Shown: positions 1 to 7,200 of the stretch, piece after piece | Layout of the letters: every line of letters starts with the position of its first letter | Position numbering within the stretch: the first letter of the stretch is position 1 | Assembly: GCA_018831025.1 (NCBI GenBank) | Contig: JAHJRB010000031.1 | Location: 1 to 11,798, forward strand | Source: Nanobdellota archaeon | GTDB taxonomy: Archaea; Nanobdellota; Nanobdellia; SCGC-AAA011-G17; ARS1403 | Reading direction: 5' to 3' | Length of the DNA stretch: 11,798 nucleotides | The notes under the pieces: model-generated | Databases searched by the model: none | What the model saw: the letters and a program-made list of their open reading frames with translations, nothing else | Told to the model about the DNA's origin: nothing | Translations under genes and position numbers: made by a program

Positions 1-87
1 GATTTTAAAGAAGGACCTTATTGTTTAATAATACCAAGCAAGGAATTACATTTTATGGAGGAAGAAGTTTTGAAAAAATGGGAGTAG
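1..87 (+). CDS. dphB: C-terminal end of probable diphthine synthase (DphB), cut by window edge
   Basis: Frame 1 is open from the first base to a TAG at 85-87 and gives 28 residues, including CLIIPSKELHFMEEE. This resembles the conserved end of archaeal diphthine synthases (a hydrophobic strand, then P-x-K-LH-x-x-E-x-E). DphB is the SAM-dependent methyltransferase that builds the diphthamide residue on elongation factor 2, the second main step of that pathway. Only the tail is visible, so the catalytic part cannot be checked. The next gene starts at 78, inside this one, so the two overlap by 10 bases and are probably co-transcribed. The family call rests on a short but characteristic stretch; another protein with a similar tail cannot be excluded. 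Confidence 0.62.
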   Translation, partial: DFKEGPYCLIIPSKELHFMEEEVLKKWE

Positions 88-551
88 TTGTAGCAGATTT
101 TAAAGGAACTAGAACCGGTATAAGGGCACAAATAAAATTAATGCAGGCTAGATTAGAACTTGCACAGTTAAGAAATTTTATTAATGAGGCGGACTATGGA
201 GTTTTAGATTTAGCTTCTGGAAATAATGTGGAGGAGATAGATGAGGTTAGTGCAGATTTAGGAGATTTAATAGAGAGAATAAGAGATGTAATCCCTGGAA
301 ACGTTTTAGTAGACCCAAGAGCTTATTCTCAATTGAGAGGATTATTGGCATGGAGAGTAAAAACTGTAAATGAAATTGGAGTCCTTAAGAGAGCTAATGG
401 TCTTGGAACTTATGATGGAGATAGAGAAAGAGAACATACTCAAGATTTAATAAGAAGATATCCTCAACAGGAAGCTTTAATTAATTCTTTATTTCCTATA
501 ATTTATAGTTATTGTAGGGAAAGACAAGATGGAAATCAAGGCGATAGTTAA
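78..551 (+). CDS. Hypothetical protein, 157 aa, mostly helical
   Basis: I do not recognise this protein. The frame is open from position 21, but the ATG at 78 is the better start. It has a GGAGG at 57-61 upstream, overlaps the end of the preceding gene by only 10 bases, and the residues encoded before it lie inside that gene's coding sequence. The product is soluble, with no signal peptide or membrane segment. It is rich in Arg, Glu, Asp and Leu, and the N-terminal half looks helical (residues about 15-75). It contains a single Cys near the C-terminus and no nucleotide-binding or metal motif that I can see. It overlaps the following DUF167 gene by 23 bases, suggesting one transcription unit with probable dphB and DUF167. 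The function is unknown and may be restricted to close relatives. Confidence 0.75.
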   Translation: MGVVVADFKGTRTGIRAQIKLMQARLELAQLRNFINEADYGVLDLASGNNVEEIDEVSADLGDLIERIRDVIPGNVLVDPRAYSQLRGLLAWRVKTVNEIGVLKRANGLGTYDGDREREHTQDLIRRYPQQEALINSLFPIIYSYCRERQDGNQGDS

Positions 552-738
552 ACCAAAGGCTAGAGAAAATAAAGTTGAAAAAATTAATGAAAATGAGTAT
601 AAGGTAAGTGTTAAAGAAAAAGCAGAAGATAATAAAGCTAATTTAGCTGTAGTAAAGTTGCTTTCTAAATTTTTTAAGAAACAGGTTAGAATTAAAAGCG
701 GTTTAAGAAGTAAAACTAAAATAATTGATGTAAAATAG
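529..738 (+). CDS. DUF167 (YggU-like) family protein, 69 aa
   Basis: This is a small basic protein of the DUF167/YggU family. It begins with the typical strand containing VKPKARENKV. The signature follows: EDNKANLAVVKLLSKFF (family form: E-x-KAN-x-x-hydrophobic-x-x-LL-x-K) and then the basic loop RIKSGLRSKTKII, which corresponds to the usual SG-x-x-SR-K-x-hydrophobic segment. The full domain is present at a slightly short length. The biochemical role of the family is not established; its basic surface has led to suggestions of nucleic-acid binding. The start at 529 lies inside the preceding gene, after an AGGGA at about 516-520, so expression is probably coupled. The next gene has its own TATA box, so this is likely the last gene of its unit. 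Confidence 0.88.
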   Translation: MEIKAIVKPKARENKVEKINENEYKVSVKEKAEDNKANLAVVKLLSKFFKKQVRIKSGLRSKTKIIDVK

Positions 739-752
739 AAATATTTATTAAG
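739..752 (+). promoter_or_regulatory. TATA-box promoter of the oapABC operon
   Basis: The A+T element ATATTTATTA (741-750) is centred about 28 bases before the ATG at 774. This is the standard archaeal spacing for transcription starting at or within a few bases of the start codon. No Shine-Dalgarno sequence lies before that ATG, consistent with a leaderless mRNA. Confidence 0.5.
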
Positions 753-773
753 AATCTTTGATTTTTTCCCTTT

Positions 774-1409
774 ATGATAAAAGGGTTGAAAGATTTTTTA
801 TATAAATTGTTCTTATTTAATCTTTTTAGAGGTAGAAAGGATTTAAAATTAGGACTTTATGGACCACCTAATTCTGGAAAAACTAGTTTAGCTAACAGAA
901 TTTGCCAAGATTGGTTAGGAGAGGAAATGGGGAGTGTTAGTAAGGTTCCGCATGAGACTAGGCATATACAGGAAAAAGAAAAGATTAATGTTAAATCAGG
1001 AAATAAGGCAATTACTTTTAATTTAGTTGACACTCCTGGAATTGCTACTAAGATTGATTATGAAGATTTTATTAAAGCGGGACTTAAAAAAAAAGAAGCT
1101 CAGGAAAGAGCTAAAGAAGCTACTAAGGGTGTTATTGAAAGTATTAGGTGGTTGGATAGTATGGATGCAGTTATTGTTGTGCTGGACTCTACTCAGGATC
1201 CTTATAGTCAAGTAAATATAACTATAATTGGTAATTTAGCTGCTAGAAATATTCCCGTGTTGGTAGCTGCTAATAAAACAGATTTAAAGAAGGCAGATGT
1301 TAAGAAAATTGAAGCTGCTTTTCCACAATACCCTGTAATTGGCATAAGTGCAGAATACGGTGATAGTGTTGAAGAATTTTATGATGAATTAATTAAATTA
1401 GTAAGATAA
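774..1409 (+). CDS. oapA: Era-like GTP-binding protein (OapA-type), 211 aa
   Basis: This is a small TRAFAC-class GTPase. Motifs in order: G1/P-loop GPPNSGKTS at residues 30-38, G3 DTPG at 86-89, G4 NKTD at 167-170, and G5 SA at 192-193. G2 probably involves the Thr at residue 62. The G domain fills nearly the whole protein and there is no C-terminal KH domain as in bacterial Era. It belongs instead to the archaeal Era-like family whose gene sits directly before DUF2073 and DUF2072 genes. In Haloferax volcanii that set lies beside the main replication origin and was named oapABC (origin-associated proteins). The cellular role is unsettled; ribosome assembly or RNA binding is a reasonable guess from Era-type relatives. 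A charged segment at residues 91-125, between G3 and G4, is long for a minimal G domain. The next gene begins one base after the stop. Confidence 0.9.
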   Translation: MIKGLKDFLYKLFLFNLFRGRKDLKLGLYGPPNSGKTSLANRICQDWLGEEMGSVSKVPHETRHIQEKEKINVKSGNKAITFNLVDTPGIATKIDYEDFIKAGLKKKEAQERAKEATKGVIESIRWLDSMDAVIVVLDSTQDPYSQVNITIIGNLAARNIPVLVAANKTDLKKADVKKIEAAFPQYPVIGISAEYGDSVEEFYDELIKLVR

Positions 1410-1410
1410 A

Positions 1411-1788
1411 ATGTTAACTTTACAATATGTTCCAAGCGATGAATTAGCAAATTTAGATAGTGATAAGAAGATGCAGAAATTGCTTAAAATAATAAAACAG
1501 GATAAAATTGTTTTGATGGAAGGTAAGCTTACTAATAAGGAAGAAGCGGAGTTAATTGAAATGACTATGGAACAGATAGATAGAAAATTTAAGGGGATTG
1601 AGATTGCAAGTTTAGAGCCAAATGCTGGAAAAGATTTTGGAAGTTTTTTGAGAGATAGTTTTATTAAATTATTTTTTGGAAGTACTAGAGGGATGACTGT
1701 TATGGGGCCGGCTAATATTATAAAGGAGATAAGAAGGGATCCTAATAAACTACAATTATATACTTCTAACACTAGAGGTAGAAGGTAA
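1411..1788 (+). CDS. oapB: DUF2073 family protein (OapB-type), 125 aa
   Basis: This protein matches the archaeal DUF2073 family. The diagnostic region is near the C-terminus: GMTVMGPANIIKEIRRDPNK (residues about 94-113), equivalent to the family's hydrophobic-IGPA-x-hydrophobic-VKE-hydrophobic-R-RDP-NK segment, followed by a short strand and a basic end (NTRGRR). The N-terminal half contains helices and a strand (IVLMEGKLT). No catalytic motif is visible. The gene lies between the Era-like GTPase and the zinc-ribbon gene, with gaps of one and three bases, the same order as in other archaea. It is therefore likely a physical or functional partner of the GTPase. The start has no clear ribosome-binding site, so translation is probably coupled to the preceding stop. 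Confidence 0.88.
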   Translation: MLTLQYVPSDELANLDSDKKMQKLLKIIKQDKIVLMEGKLTNKEEAELIEMTMEQIDRKFKGIEIASLEPNAGKDFGSFLRDSFIKLFFGSTRGMTVMGPANIIKEIRRDPNKLQLYTSNTRGRR

Positions 1789-1791
1789 AAA

Positions 1792-2172
1792 ATGCATCAG
1801 TGTGTCAAGTGTAATAAAATTTTTGAAGATGGAAGCGGGGATTTGTTAAAAGGTTGTAGCGGATGCGGGGGGAAGTTCTTTTTTTATATTAAGAAACAGC
1901 ATTTAGAAGAAGTTCAGGAAGAAGTGACTAAGCTAACATTTAAAGAAAGAGAAAAAATTCAGAGGGATGTTTTTGATATTGTTGGTGCTAAATTGGAAGA
2001 TGATAAACCGGTAGTGCTTGATTTTGAGAGTATAAAGGTGCTTAAACCTGGAAAGTTTGAGGTTGATGTTGTTAATTTAATGAAAGGCAAGCCAGTTATA
2101 TTTAGAATGGAAGAAGGTAAATATGTTATTGATTTGGCTGGAACTTTTCAACAGATTAGGAAACAGAAATAA
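1792..2172 (+). CDS. oapC: Zinc-ribbon protein, DUF2072 family (OapC-type), 126 aa
   Basis: The N-terminus carries a zinc ribbon: C4-x2-C7 and C22-x2-C25, with the family spacing and the phrase FEDGSGDLLKGCSGCG. A long charged helix follows at residues 35-70, and then a C-terminal domain with ESIKVLKPGKFEVDVVNLM and a last strand (GKYVIDL) typical of DUF2072. It completes the Era-like GTPase/DUF2073/zinc-ribbon operon. The ribbon suggests contact with nucleic acid or protein, but the function is not known. A purine-rich stretch (GAGGTAGAAGG, about 1774-1784) in the end of the preceding gene can serve as ribosome-binding site. The next gene has its own promoter, so the operon probably ends here. 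Confidence 0.87.
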   Translation: MHQCVKCNKIFEDGSGDLLKGCSGCGGKFFFYIKKQHLEEVQEEVTKLTFKEREKIQRDVFDIVGAKLEDDKPVVLDFESIKVLKPGKFEVDVVNLMKGKPVIFRMEEGKYVIDLAGTFQQIRKQK

Positions 2173-2232
2173 ATTTACTACTAACTTGCTGTAAATATGT
2201 TTTGTAATTTTTATGTAGTGTAGTATAATAAT

Positions 2233-2241
2233 GTTTATATA
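2233..2241 (+). promoter_or_regulatory. TATA box before the membrane protein/AAA+/dUTPase operon
   Basis: GTTTATATA is a strong archaeal TATA element in a 124-base non-coding stretch. Transcription would begin around 2262-2267, giving a leader of about 30 bases. Unlike most genes here, this leader carries a perfect ribosome-binding site before the ATG at 2297. Confidence 0.55.
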
Positions 2242-2284
2242 CTGCTTCTATTATAGATAAATATTGATGATAAGTTTAAATAAA

Positions 2285-2293
2285 GGAGGAGAG
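2285..2293 (+). promoter_or_regulatory. Strong Shine-Dalgarno sequence that fixes the start at 2297
   Basis: GGAGGAGAG lies just before the ATG at 2297, with seven bases between the GGAGG core and the start. The frame is also open from an ATG at 2264, but those extra 11 codons would translate the ribosome-binding site itself and spoil the signal peptide. The start at 2297 is therefore preferred. Confidence 0.75.
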
Positions 2294-2296
2294 AAA

Positions 2297-2986
2297 ATGA
2301 AGTATATTGGGGCTTTTTTGGTTTTATTCTTAATAGTTATGAGTGTGGATGCACTTGATTTTAATTTACAAAAACAAGACTCTGGAATTGTGTCAGGATT
2401 AGAAGGTAAGATGTTGAGTTTGAGTGTTGATGGTAATTCTGAGATAAAAATGCAGATAGACAGGGTTGGAAGTCAAAGAATAATGATGACTTTATCCAGT
2501 ACACAAGAAGTTATTGTGCTGGATATGGGTCAGGAGAAATTAGTTGATCTTGATGGTGATGGAACAGATGATGTGACTATAACTCTTAATAATGTTATTG
2601 ATAAATTAGCTAGTTTAAATATACAAAAAATTGAAGCTGTTGTTAATGATGAAGATGCAAATGTTGATGAAGCTATTGTTGATACAGGAGATGAAGGTTT
2701 AGAAGAAGTAACAGGAGATGTTGTTGCTGATACTGGAGCAGGATTAAATCTTGGACAATATAGCAAATGGTTTTTGGGAGCGATTATAATTGTTGTCTTA
2801 ATAATAATTGTGGCTTTTGTTTATCAAGGTGGGGATAATTCTGAGAGATACTATGGAAAAGCAATGGATTTACATAGAGAGGGGCAAGAATTTCACTGGG
2901 ATGGAGATGATGAGACAGCTGAAGAATTATATGATAAGGCGAGTGAACTTAGAGAAAAAGCAAGAAATTTGGAGGGGGGGTTTTAA
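2297..2986 (+). CDS. Secreted/type I membrane protein with cytosolic tail, 229 aa
   Basis: From the ATG at 2297 the protein starts with a signal peptide (residues 1-19, MKYIGAFLVLFLIVMSVDA, likely cut after DA). An outer domain of about 135 residues follows, rich in beta strands and containing DLDGDGTDD (84-92), a D-x-D-x-D calcium-loop pattern common in archaeal surface proteins. A very acidic linker (115-147) leads to one membrane segment (158-177, IIIVVLIIIVAFVY core). The last 50 residues are charged helices (YYGKAMDLHREGQEFHWDGD and on), resembling a single TPR-like hairpin and facing the cytosol. I do not recognise a named family. The AAA+ ATPase gene follows two bases after the stop, so the tail is a plausible docking site for that ATPase; this is inference. 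Confidence 0.82.
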   Translation: MKYIGAFLVLFLIVMSVDALDFNLQKQDSGIVSGLEGKMLSLSVDGNSEIKMQIDRVGSQRIMMTLSSTQEVIVLDMGQEKLVDLDGDGTDDVTITLNNVIDKLASLNIQKIEAVVNDEDANVDEAIVDTGDEGLEEVTGDVVADTGAGLNLGQYSKWFLGAIIIVVLIIIVAFVYQGGDNSERYYGKAMDLHREGQEFHWDGDDETAEELYDKASELREKARNLEGGF

Positions 2987-2988
2987 AA

Positions 2989-3834
2989 ATGGCTGAAGAA
3001 GAAGAAAATTTATGGTTTAGAAAAATTGGTTTTTATAATAATCCATTTAGTATTAAACCAGCACCTTATGATTTTAAAATATTTGGGCAAGATGAATTGT
3101 TAGATGAACTCATATACAAAGTTCCTGCGGGAACTATGAGTTTTGTTGAAGGTGCTTTAGGAACCGGCAAAACTACTGTCTTGAAACACTTAATACATAG
3201 GTTTAAAGGAAAAGGTCAAATAATATTTTTTAGTTGCAATAGAATTGACAGCGAATTAAATGTGGAAGAGTTGTTAATTGGAAAATATGGTTTTTGGGGA
3301 AGATTATTTAAGATGCATCCTAAAAATATGATAGTGTTGCTGGATGAGGCTCAAGAATTATCTCCGGAGAATACTGAACGCATTAAATACTTCTTTGATC
3401 AAGGAAATATAAAATCTGTTGTGTTTACAGGGATTAATTATGATGGCGTTAACTTACATGAAAGCATTAAAGAAAGGATTGGGGAAGACGGAGTTTTGAA
3501 AGTAAGATCTTTAAACGATGAGGAGGTTATTGCTTTTGTTAGAAATAGAATTGGAGACTTGAACCTTATAAATGATGAGATGATTAAGAAGTTATGGAGT
3601 TTAGCTGGTAAAAATCCAAGAAGACTTTTGCAGAGATGTGATAAAGCATGCAAATATGTTGTAGAGAATGGAGAAAGTGAATTTACAGGAGAACACTTTA
3701 AGAAATTATTTAAAACAACAGGGACTACAGAAACAAAAACAAAAAAATTAAAACCAAAGAAGAAATCAATGAAGAAAGAAGCTGTAGAAGAGAATCCTGA
3801 AGAAGATTTGTATCCTGAGGAAGGGGAAGATTAA
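2989..3834 (+). CDS. AAA+ ATPase, ExeA/ORC-like, 281 aa
   Basis: This is a P-loop ATPase of the AAA+ class, in the general area of ExeA/TniB/ORC-type proteins. It opens with the phrase GFYNNPFSIKPAP, typical of ExeA-like ATPases (NPF near the start). Walker A is GALGTGKTT at residues 55-63. Walker B is IVLLDEAQ with D119 and E120. A sensor-1 strand is near residues 142-149 (KSVVFTGI), and sensor 2 arginines lie in GKNPRRLLQRC (R211/R212). A small helical lid domain follows. The last about 40 residues are a highly charged, Lys- then Glu-rich tail, probably disordered. It starts two bases after a membrane protein gene and ends directly before dUTPase. It could act at the membrane with its neighbour, or on DNA. 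No DNA-binding winged helix is visible, so it is not a normal Orc1/Cdc6. Confidence 0.85.
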   Translation: MAEEEENLWFRKIGFYNNPFSIKPAPYDFKIFGQDELLDELIYKVPAGTMSFVEGALGTGKTTVLKHLIHRFKGKGQIIFFSCNRIDSELNVEELLIGKYGFWGRLFKMHPKNMIVLLDEAQELSPENTERIKYFFDQGNIKSVVFTGINYDGVNLHESIKERIGEDGVLKVRSLNDEEVIAFVRNRIGDLNLINDEMIKKLWSLAGKNPRRLLQRCDKACKYVVENGESEFTGEHFKKLFKTTGTTETKTKKLKPKKKSMKKEAVEENPEEDLYPEEGED

Positions 3835-4266
3835 ATGGATATAATAGATCTTAAAGTTGTATTAGAAGAGGGAGTGGAAACACCTGCTTATGGAAAAGAA
3901 GGAGATGCTGGGCTCGATTTAAGGGCAAAAGAGGATGTGGAGATTCCTTCTGGCGAACGTAGATTAATAAGAACAGGGATTAGGATGGAAATTCCTCATG
4001 GTTATTGGGGGAATATTAGAGATAGAAGCGGATTAGCTTTAAAAAATGGATTGCATGTATTTGCTGGCGTAGTGGATTCTACTTACAGGGGGGAAGTTGG
4101 GGTAGTGTTAACAAATTTTGGACATGATTCTTATGGAGTAAGAAGGGGGGATCGTATTGCCCAAATGGTTATTCAATCTTATGCTTGTGCAGGTGTTTCT
4201 GTTGTAGCTGAATTAAGTGATACGGAAAGAGGAGAAGGTGGTTTTGGTTCTACTGGGAATCATTAA
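3835..4266 (+). CDS. dut: dUTP diphosphatase (trimeric dUTPase), 143 aa
   Basis: The enzyme hydrolyses dUTP to dUMP and pyrophosphate, which keeps uracil out of DNA and feeds dTMP synthesis. All five motifs of homotrimeric dUTPases are present: motif I DAGLDL (24-29), motif II in the TGIRMEIP strand (47-54), motif III DRSGLALKNG (63-72) with the following VVDSTYRGE containing catalytic D81, motif IV GDRIAQ (105-110), and the glycine-rich C-terminal motif V RGEGGFGSTG (132-141). The combination of Y84 with motif V argues for dUTPase rather than dCTP deaminase. Full length is normal. The ATG touches the stop of the AAA+ gene, so it is the third gene of that operon. The stop codon overlaps by four bases with that of the converging helicase gene. 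Confidence 0.95.
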   Translation: MDIIDLKVVLEEGVETPAYGKEGDAGLDLRAKEDVEIPSGERRLIRTGIRMEIPHGYWGNIRDRSGLALKNGLHVFAGVVDSTYRGEVGVVLTNFGHDSYGVRRGDRIAQMVIQSYACAGVSVVAELSDTERGEGGFGSTGNH

Positions 4267-7200
4267 TTTTTAAAAAAATTTTTTATTCTTTCAAGAGGTA
4301 ATTTGGTTATTTTTATATTGAAATCTAGTGGAAAACATTTATAATAACTGTTCCAGGAATATCTTTCATCTAAGAAAACTATTACTCCTTTGTCTGTTTC
4401 TGATCTAATACACCTGCCTGCTGCCTGTATTGATTTACGCATTGCGGGAAAAATATAGGCGTAGTCCCATCCTTTTGAGAATTTTTTATCATAATAATTA
4501 ATTAATTCTGTTGTTTCTAGATTTGGTCTTGATAAAGGAAGACCCACTACAATAACTGATTTTAACAAATCTCCTGGTAAGTCAATGCCTTCTGAATTAT
4601 GTAAACATATGCCCCCTATTCCTCCAATAAAATTCTCATAATTTTTAATTGAGAAATCATAAACATAATTTCCGGTTGGTTTAGTTTGTTTTATTTCTTT
4701 AATTTTTGCAAATCCTAATTCGGAATTTATTAATCTATTAATTTGTTTGATTAAATTTTTATCATATTTATTTCTCGCGTTTGAAATAATGTAATTAAGT
4801 AGCTCAATACACAATTCTCTTTTTATCCTTTTTTGTTTGATTCTTGAGAATATATTCCTTGCAGAACGTGGTTTTGCAGGGTTTGCTTCTTTGTATAATT
4901 TCAATAATCCGGACTCCTTTATGGGTATAACCCCAGGATGTAGAGTTCTTCTTCTTTTATTTTTTAAACTTTTTTTAATGTGTAGTTTAACTCTTTTTAG
5001 ATGCTTTGAAGGTATTATTTCTAATATTTTTCTTATTTGGTCTATGTTAGAAATGTAAACATTGTAAGCTACTGATTCTTTAATTTTATTCCCGTTTATA
5101 TTTCTTTCTTTTGATTTTACTTTGTTAATACTTGCAAATATTCCGAGTTGTAAGAATAAATACATTAAATCTGAAGCTAATTTTTTAGAAACAGTTTTGC
5201 AGCTTATTTCTGTTGATTTGGATGCAGTACCATCTCCTGCAAAATACCCTTTTAGAAATTCGAGTTTATAATCATTAGGTAACTGAAATATTATTCCAGG
5301 AATCCTTTTGTTATAAGCATTTGAACCCATTTTTAATATATCTTTAAATATTAATCTTAAAACCTTTCCACCAAAGGTATATTGGATGGCAGTATCATGT
5401 GGTTTTTTCCCTACTGGTTTAAGTTTAAATATTTCAGAAATACACTCCTTAAGATTTCTTATTAGATCTTTTTCGTGTCTTCCAAATGTAATTGTTATTG
5501 CAGAATGTCTTCCAGATCTGCAATGTCCTTCTGCTAAGTAATAACCTAATAATTTGACTAATTTTTTACTAATTTCTAAATATCTTGGGAACTTTATTCC
5601 AAATTTTGCACCTAAAAATATATCATTTGATTTAAATATATTTCCCTTCCATATATGTTTGTTTTTAACTTGTAAAATGGGTATTGAATTGTTGTATTTG
5701 TAATTCCTATAATCCTTTTCTTTAAGTTTTTTAGAACGTTTTAATAGATATTTAACATTAGTAACATATATATTTTTAATTTCTTCTTTTGGTAATTTTA
5801 ATATCTCCTCTAAAAGGTCTATTTTCATGTCAAGTTTTTCTGTGGGTATAAATCCTGGAATTACTAAGTATTCACCCCTTTTTAATTCAGATACCTTTTT
5901 TGAATATACTTTTCCGTCTTTTAAAGAAAAAACACTATGTGCTAATGTAGTTTTTACTTTTCTGTTTGTAGCTAATGTTATTTCTACTAGTTTTTCATTT
6001 GTTATGTGTCTTATTACTTTATCTACCTTTTTGAATTTTATTTTATAATTAGAATCAAAAACAGGGACTTCTAAATTTAGATCTTTATTTTCATCTAAAA
6101 TATTATCTACCAAAGGACCTATTTTTTCTATACAAATCTTTCCATTTTTTTTAATGAATACTTCTTCATTTGAATCTATAGAGAAACTTCCTCCTATAAC
6201 TCCGAGCAAAACACTTCCACGATCTTTTTCTTGCTTGAAATTTTCTAATAATATTTCTTTTTCCTGCTTTGAAATTCCTTGTTGCTCATGAAATGTTGTT
6301 TTTGTGCATAGATTCCTAAAGAAAACATCTACTGAATCCTTTAATTTATAACTTGGGAAAAATATTATGATGTTGCCGGGAATTACATTAACTATTTCAG
6401 CTATTTCTTTTGCTATATCCTGATACATTCCCATGCCTCTTTTTGTAAACTTTGTAGATGTTTTTGGGACTAATAAATTCAAACGATTTTTTTTAGGAAA
6501 TGGATTTGGATAAGCTTTTAACAAAGGTGTTTTAAAACCTAATAAATCAGAATACATTGTTAAGGGTGTTAAGGTGCCCGACATGCAAATTATACCATAA
6601 GCGGAATTGATTACATCTTTTGAAACTATTGAGGCGTCTAAACATTTGTATTGTAGTGAAATAGATTCTTTATCATTTATTTTTATTTTTGATAATATCC
6701 TTGTAAAACCTTCATCAGGACCCTGCCAATTGACTAAGAATTCTATTACAGAACCAATGTAAGAACTTCTTTTATTGTTTCTTACATCTTCGGCTATAGG
6801 CTCTAATGCTTCTACAATTTCATCAACGTTTTCTATATAAAATTCATGTTTTTTTACTAATCTTTCCTCTTCTAAGTTAGTAGAAATATTTTTTAACATA
6901 TTTTTTATCTCTTCTAAATAAGATAATGCATTTGGATAAGGCTGAGCTTCTCTTATGGCTCTGTTTATTATTGTTGATGTTATTTTAGAAGATAAATGCT
7001 CTAAGATTCTATGCGGAAGATTGTGGGCTTCGTCTACGATTATAATTGAATCTTCTAACATCTTTTCTGTTCTTTTTAAGAAAATTTTTGAAATATTTGG
7101 AGAGAAAATATGATAATAATCCATTATGATTACATTTGATTCTTTAGCATTTAATAAAGCAATTTCATAAGGACAAACTTTAAAATCAGAGCAATGTTGC

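Noticed and set aside
21..77. N-terminal extension of the 157-aa gene from TTG at 21
   Set aside because: These bases encode the end of the upstream frame-1 gene (probable dphB), and the ATG at 78 has a GGAGG upstream.
1023..1215. Open frames on both strands inside the Era-like GTPase gene
   Set aside because: They lie wholly within a gene with intact GTPase motifs and give low-complexity products (runs of Phe, Ser, Lys or Leu).
1398..1772. Minus-strand 124-codon frame opposite the DUF2073 gene
   Set aside because: It is a mirror of a recognised gene and has no promoter or plausible protein composition.
2264..2296. Earlier ATG for the membrane protein
   Set aside because: It would translate the perfect Shine-Dalgarno sequence and place charged residues before the signal peptide.
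2173..2296. Replication origin beside the oapABC operon
   Set aside because: The gap has a TATA box and ribosome-binding site but no repeated origin-type boxes, and no orc1/cdc6 gene is present in the window.
2530..2766. Minus-strand frame rich in Ser and Thr opposite the membrane protein
   Set aside because: It is a shadow of the acidic linker codons (GAT/GAA read in reverse).
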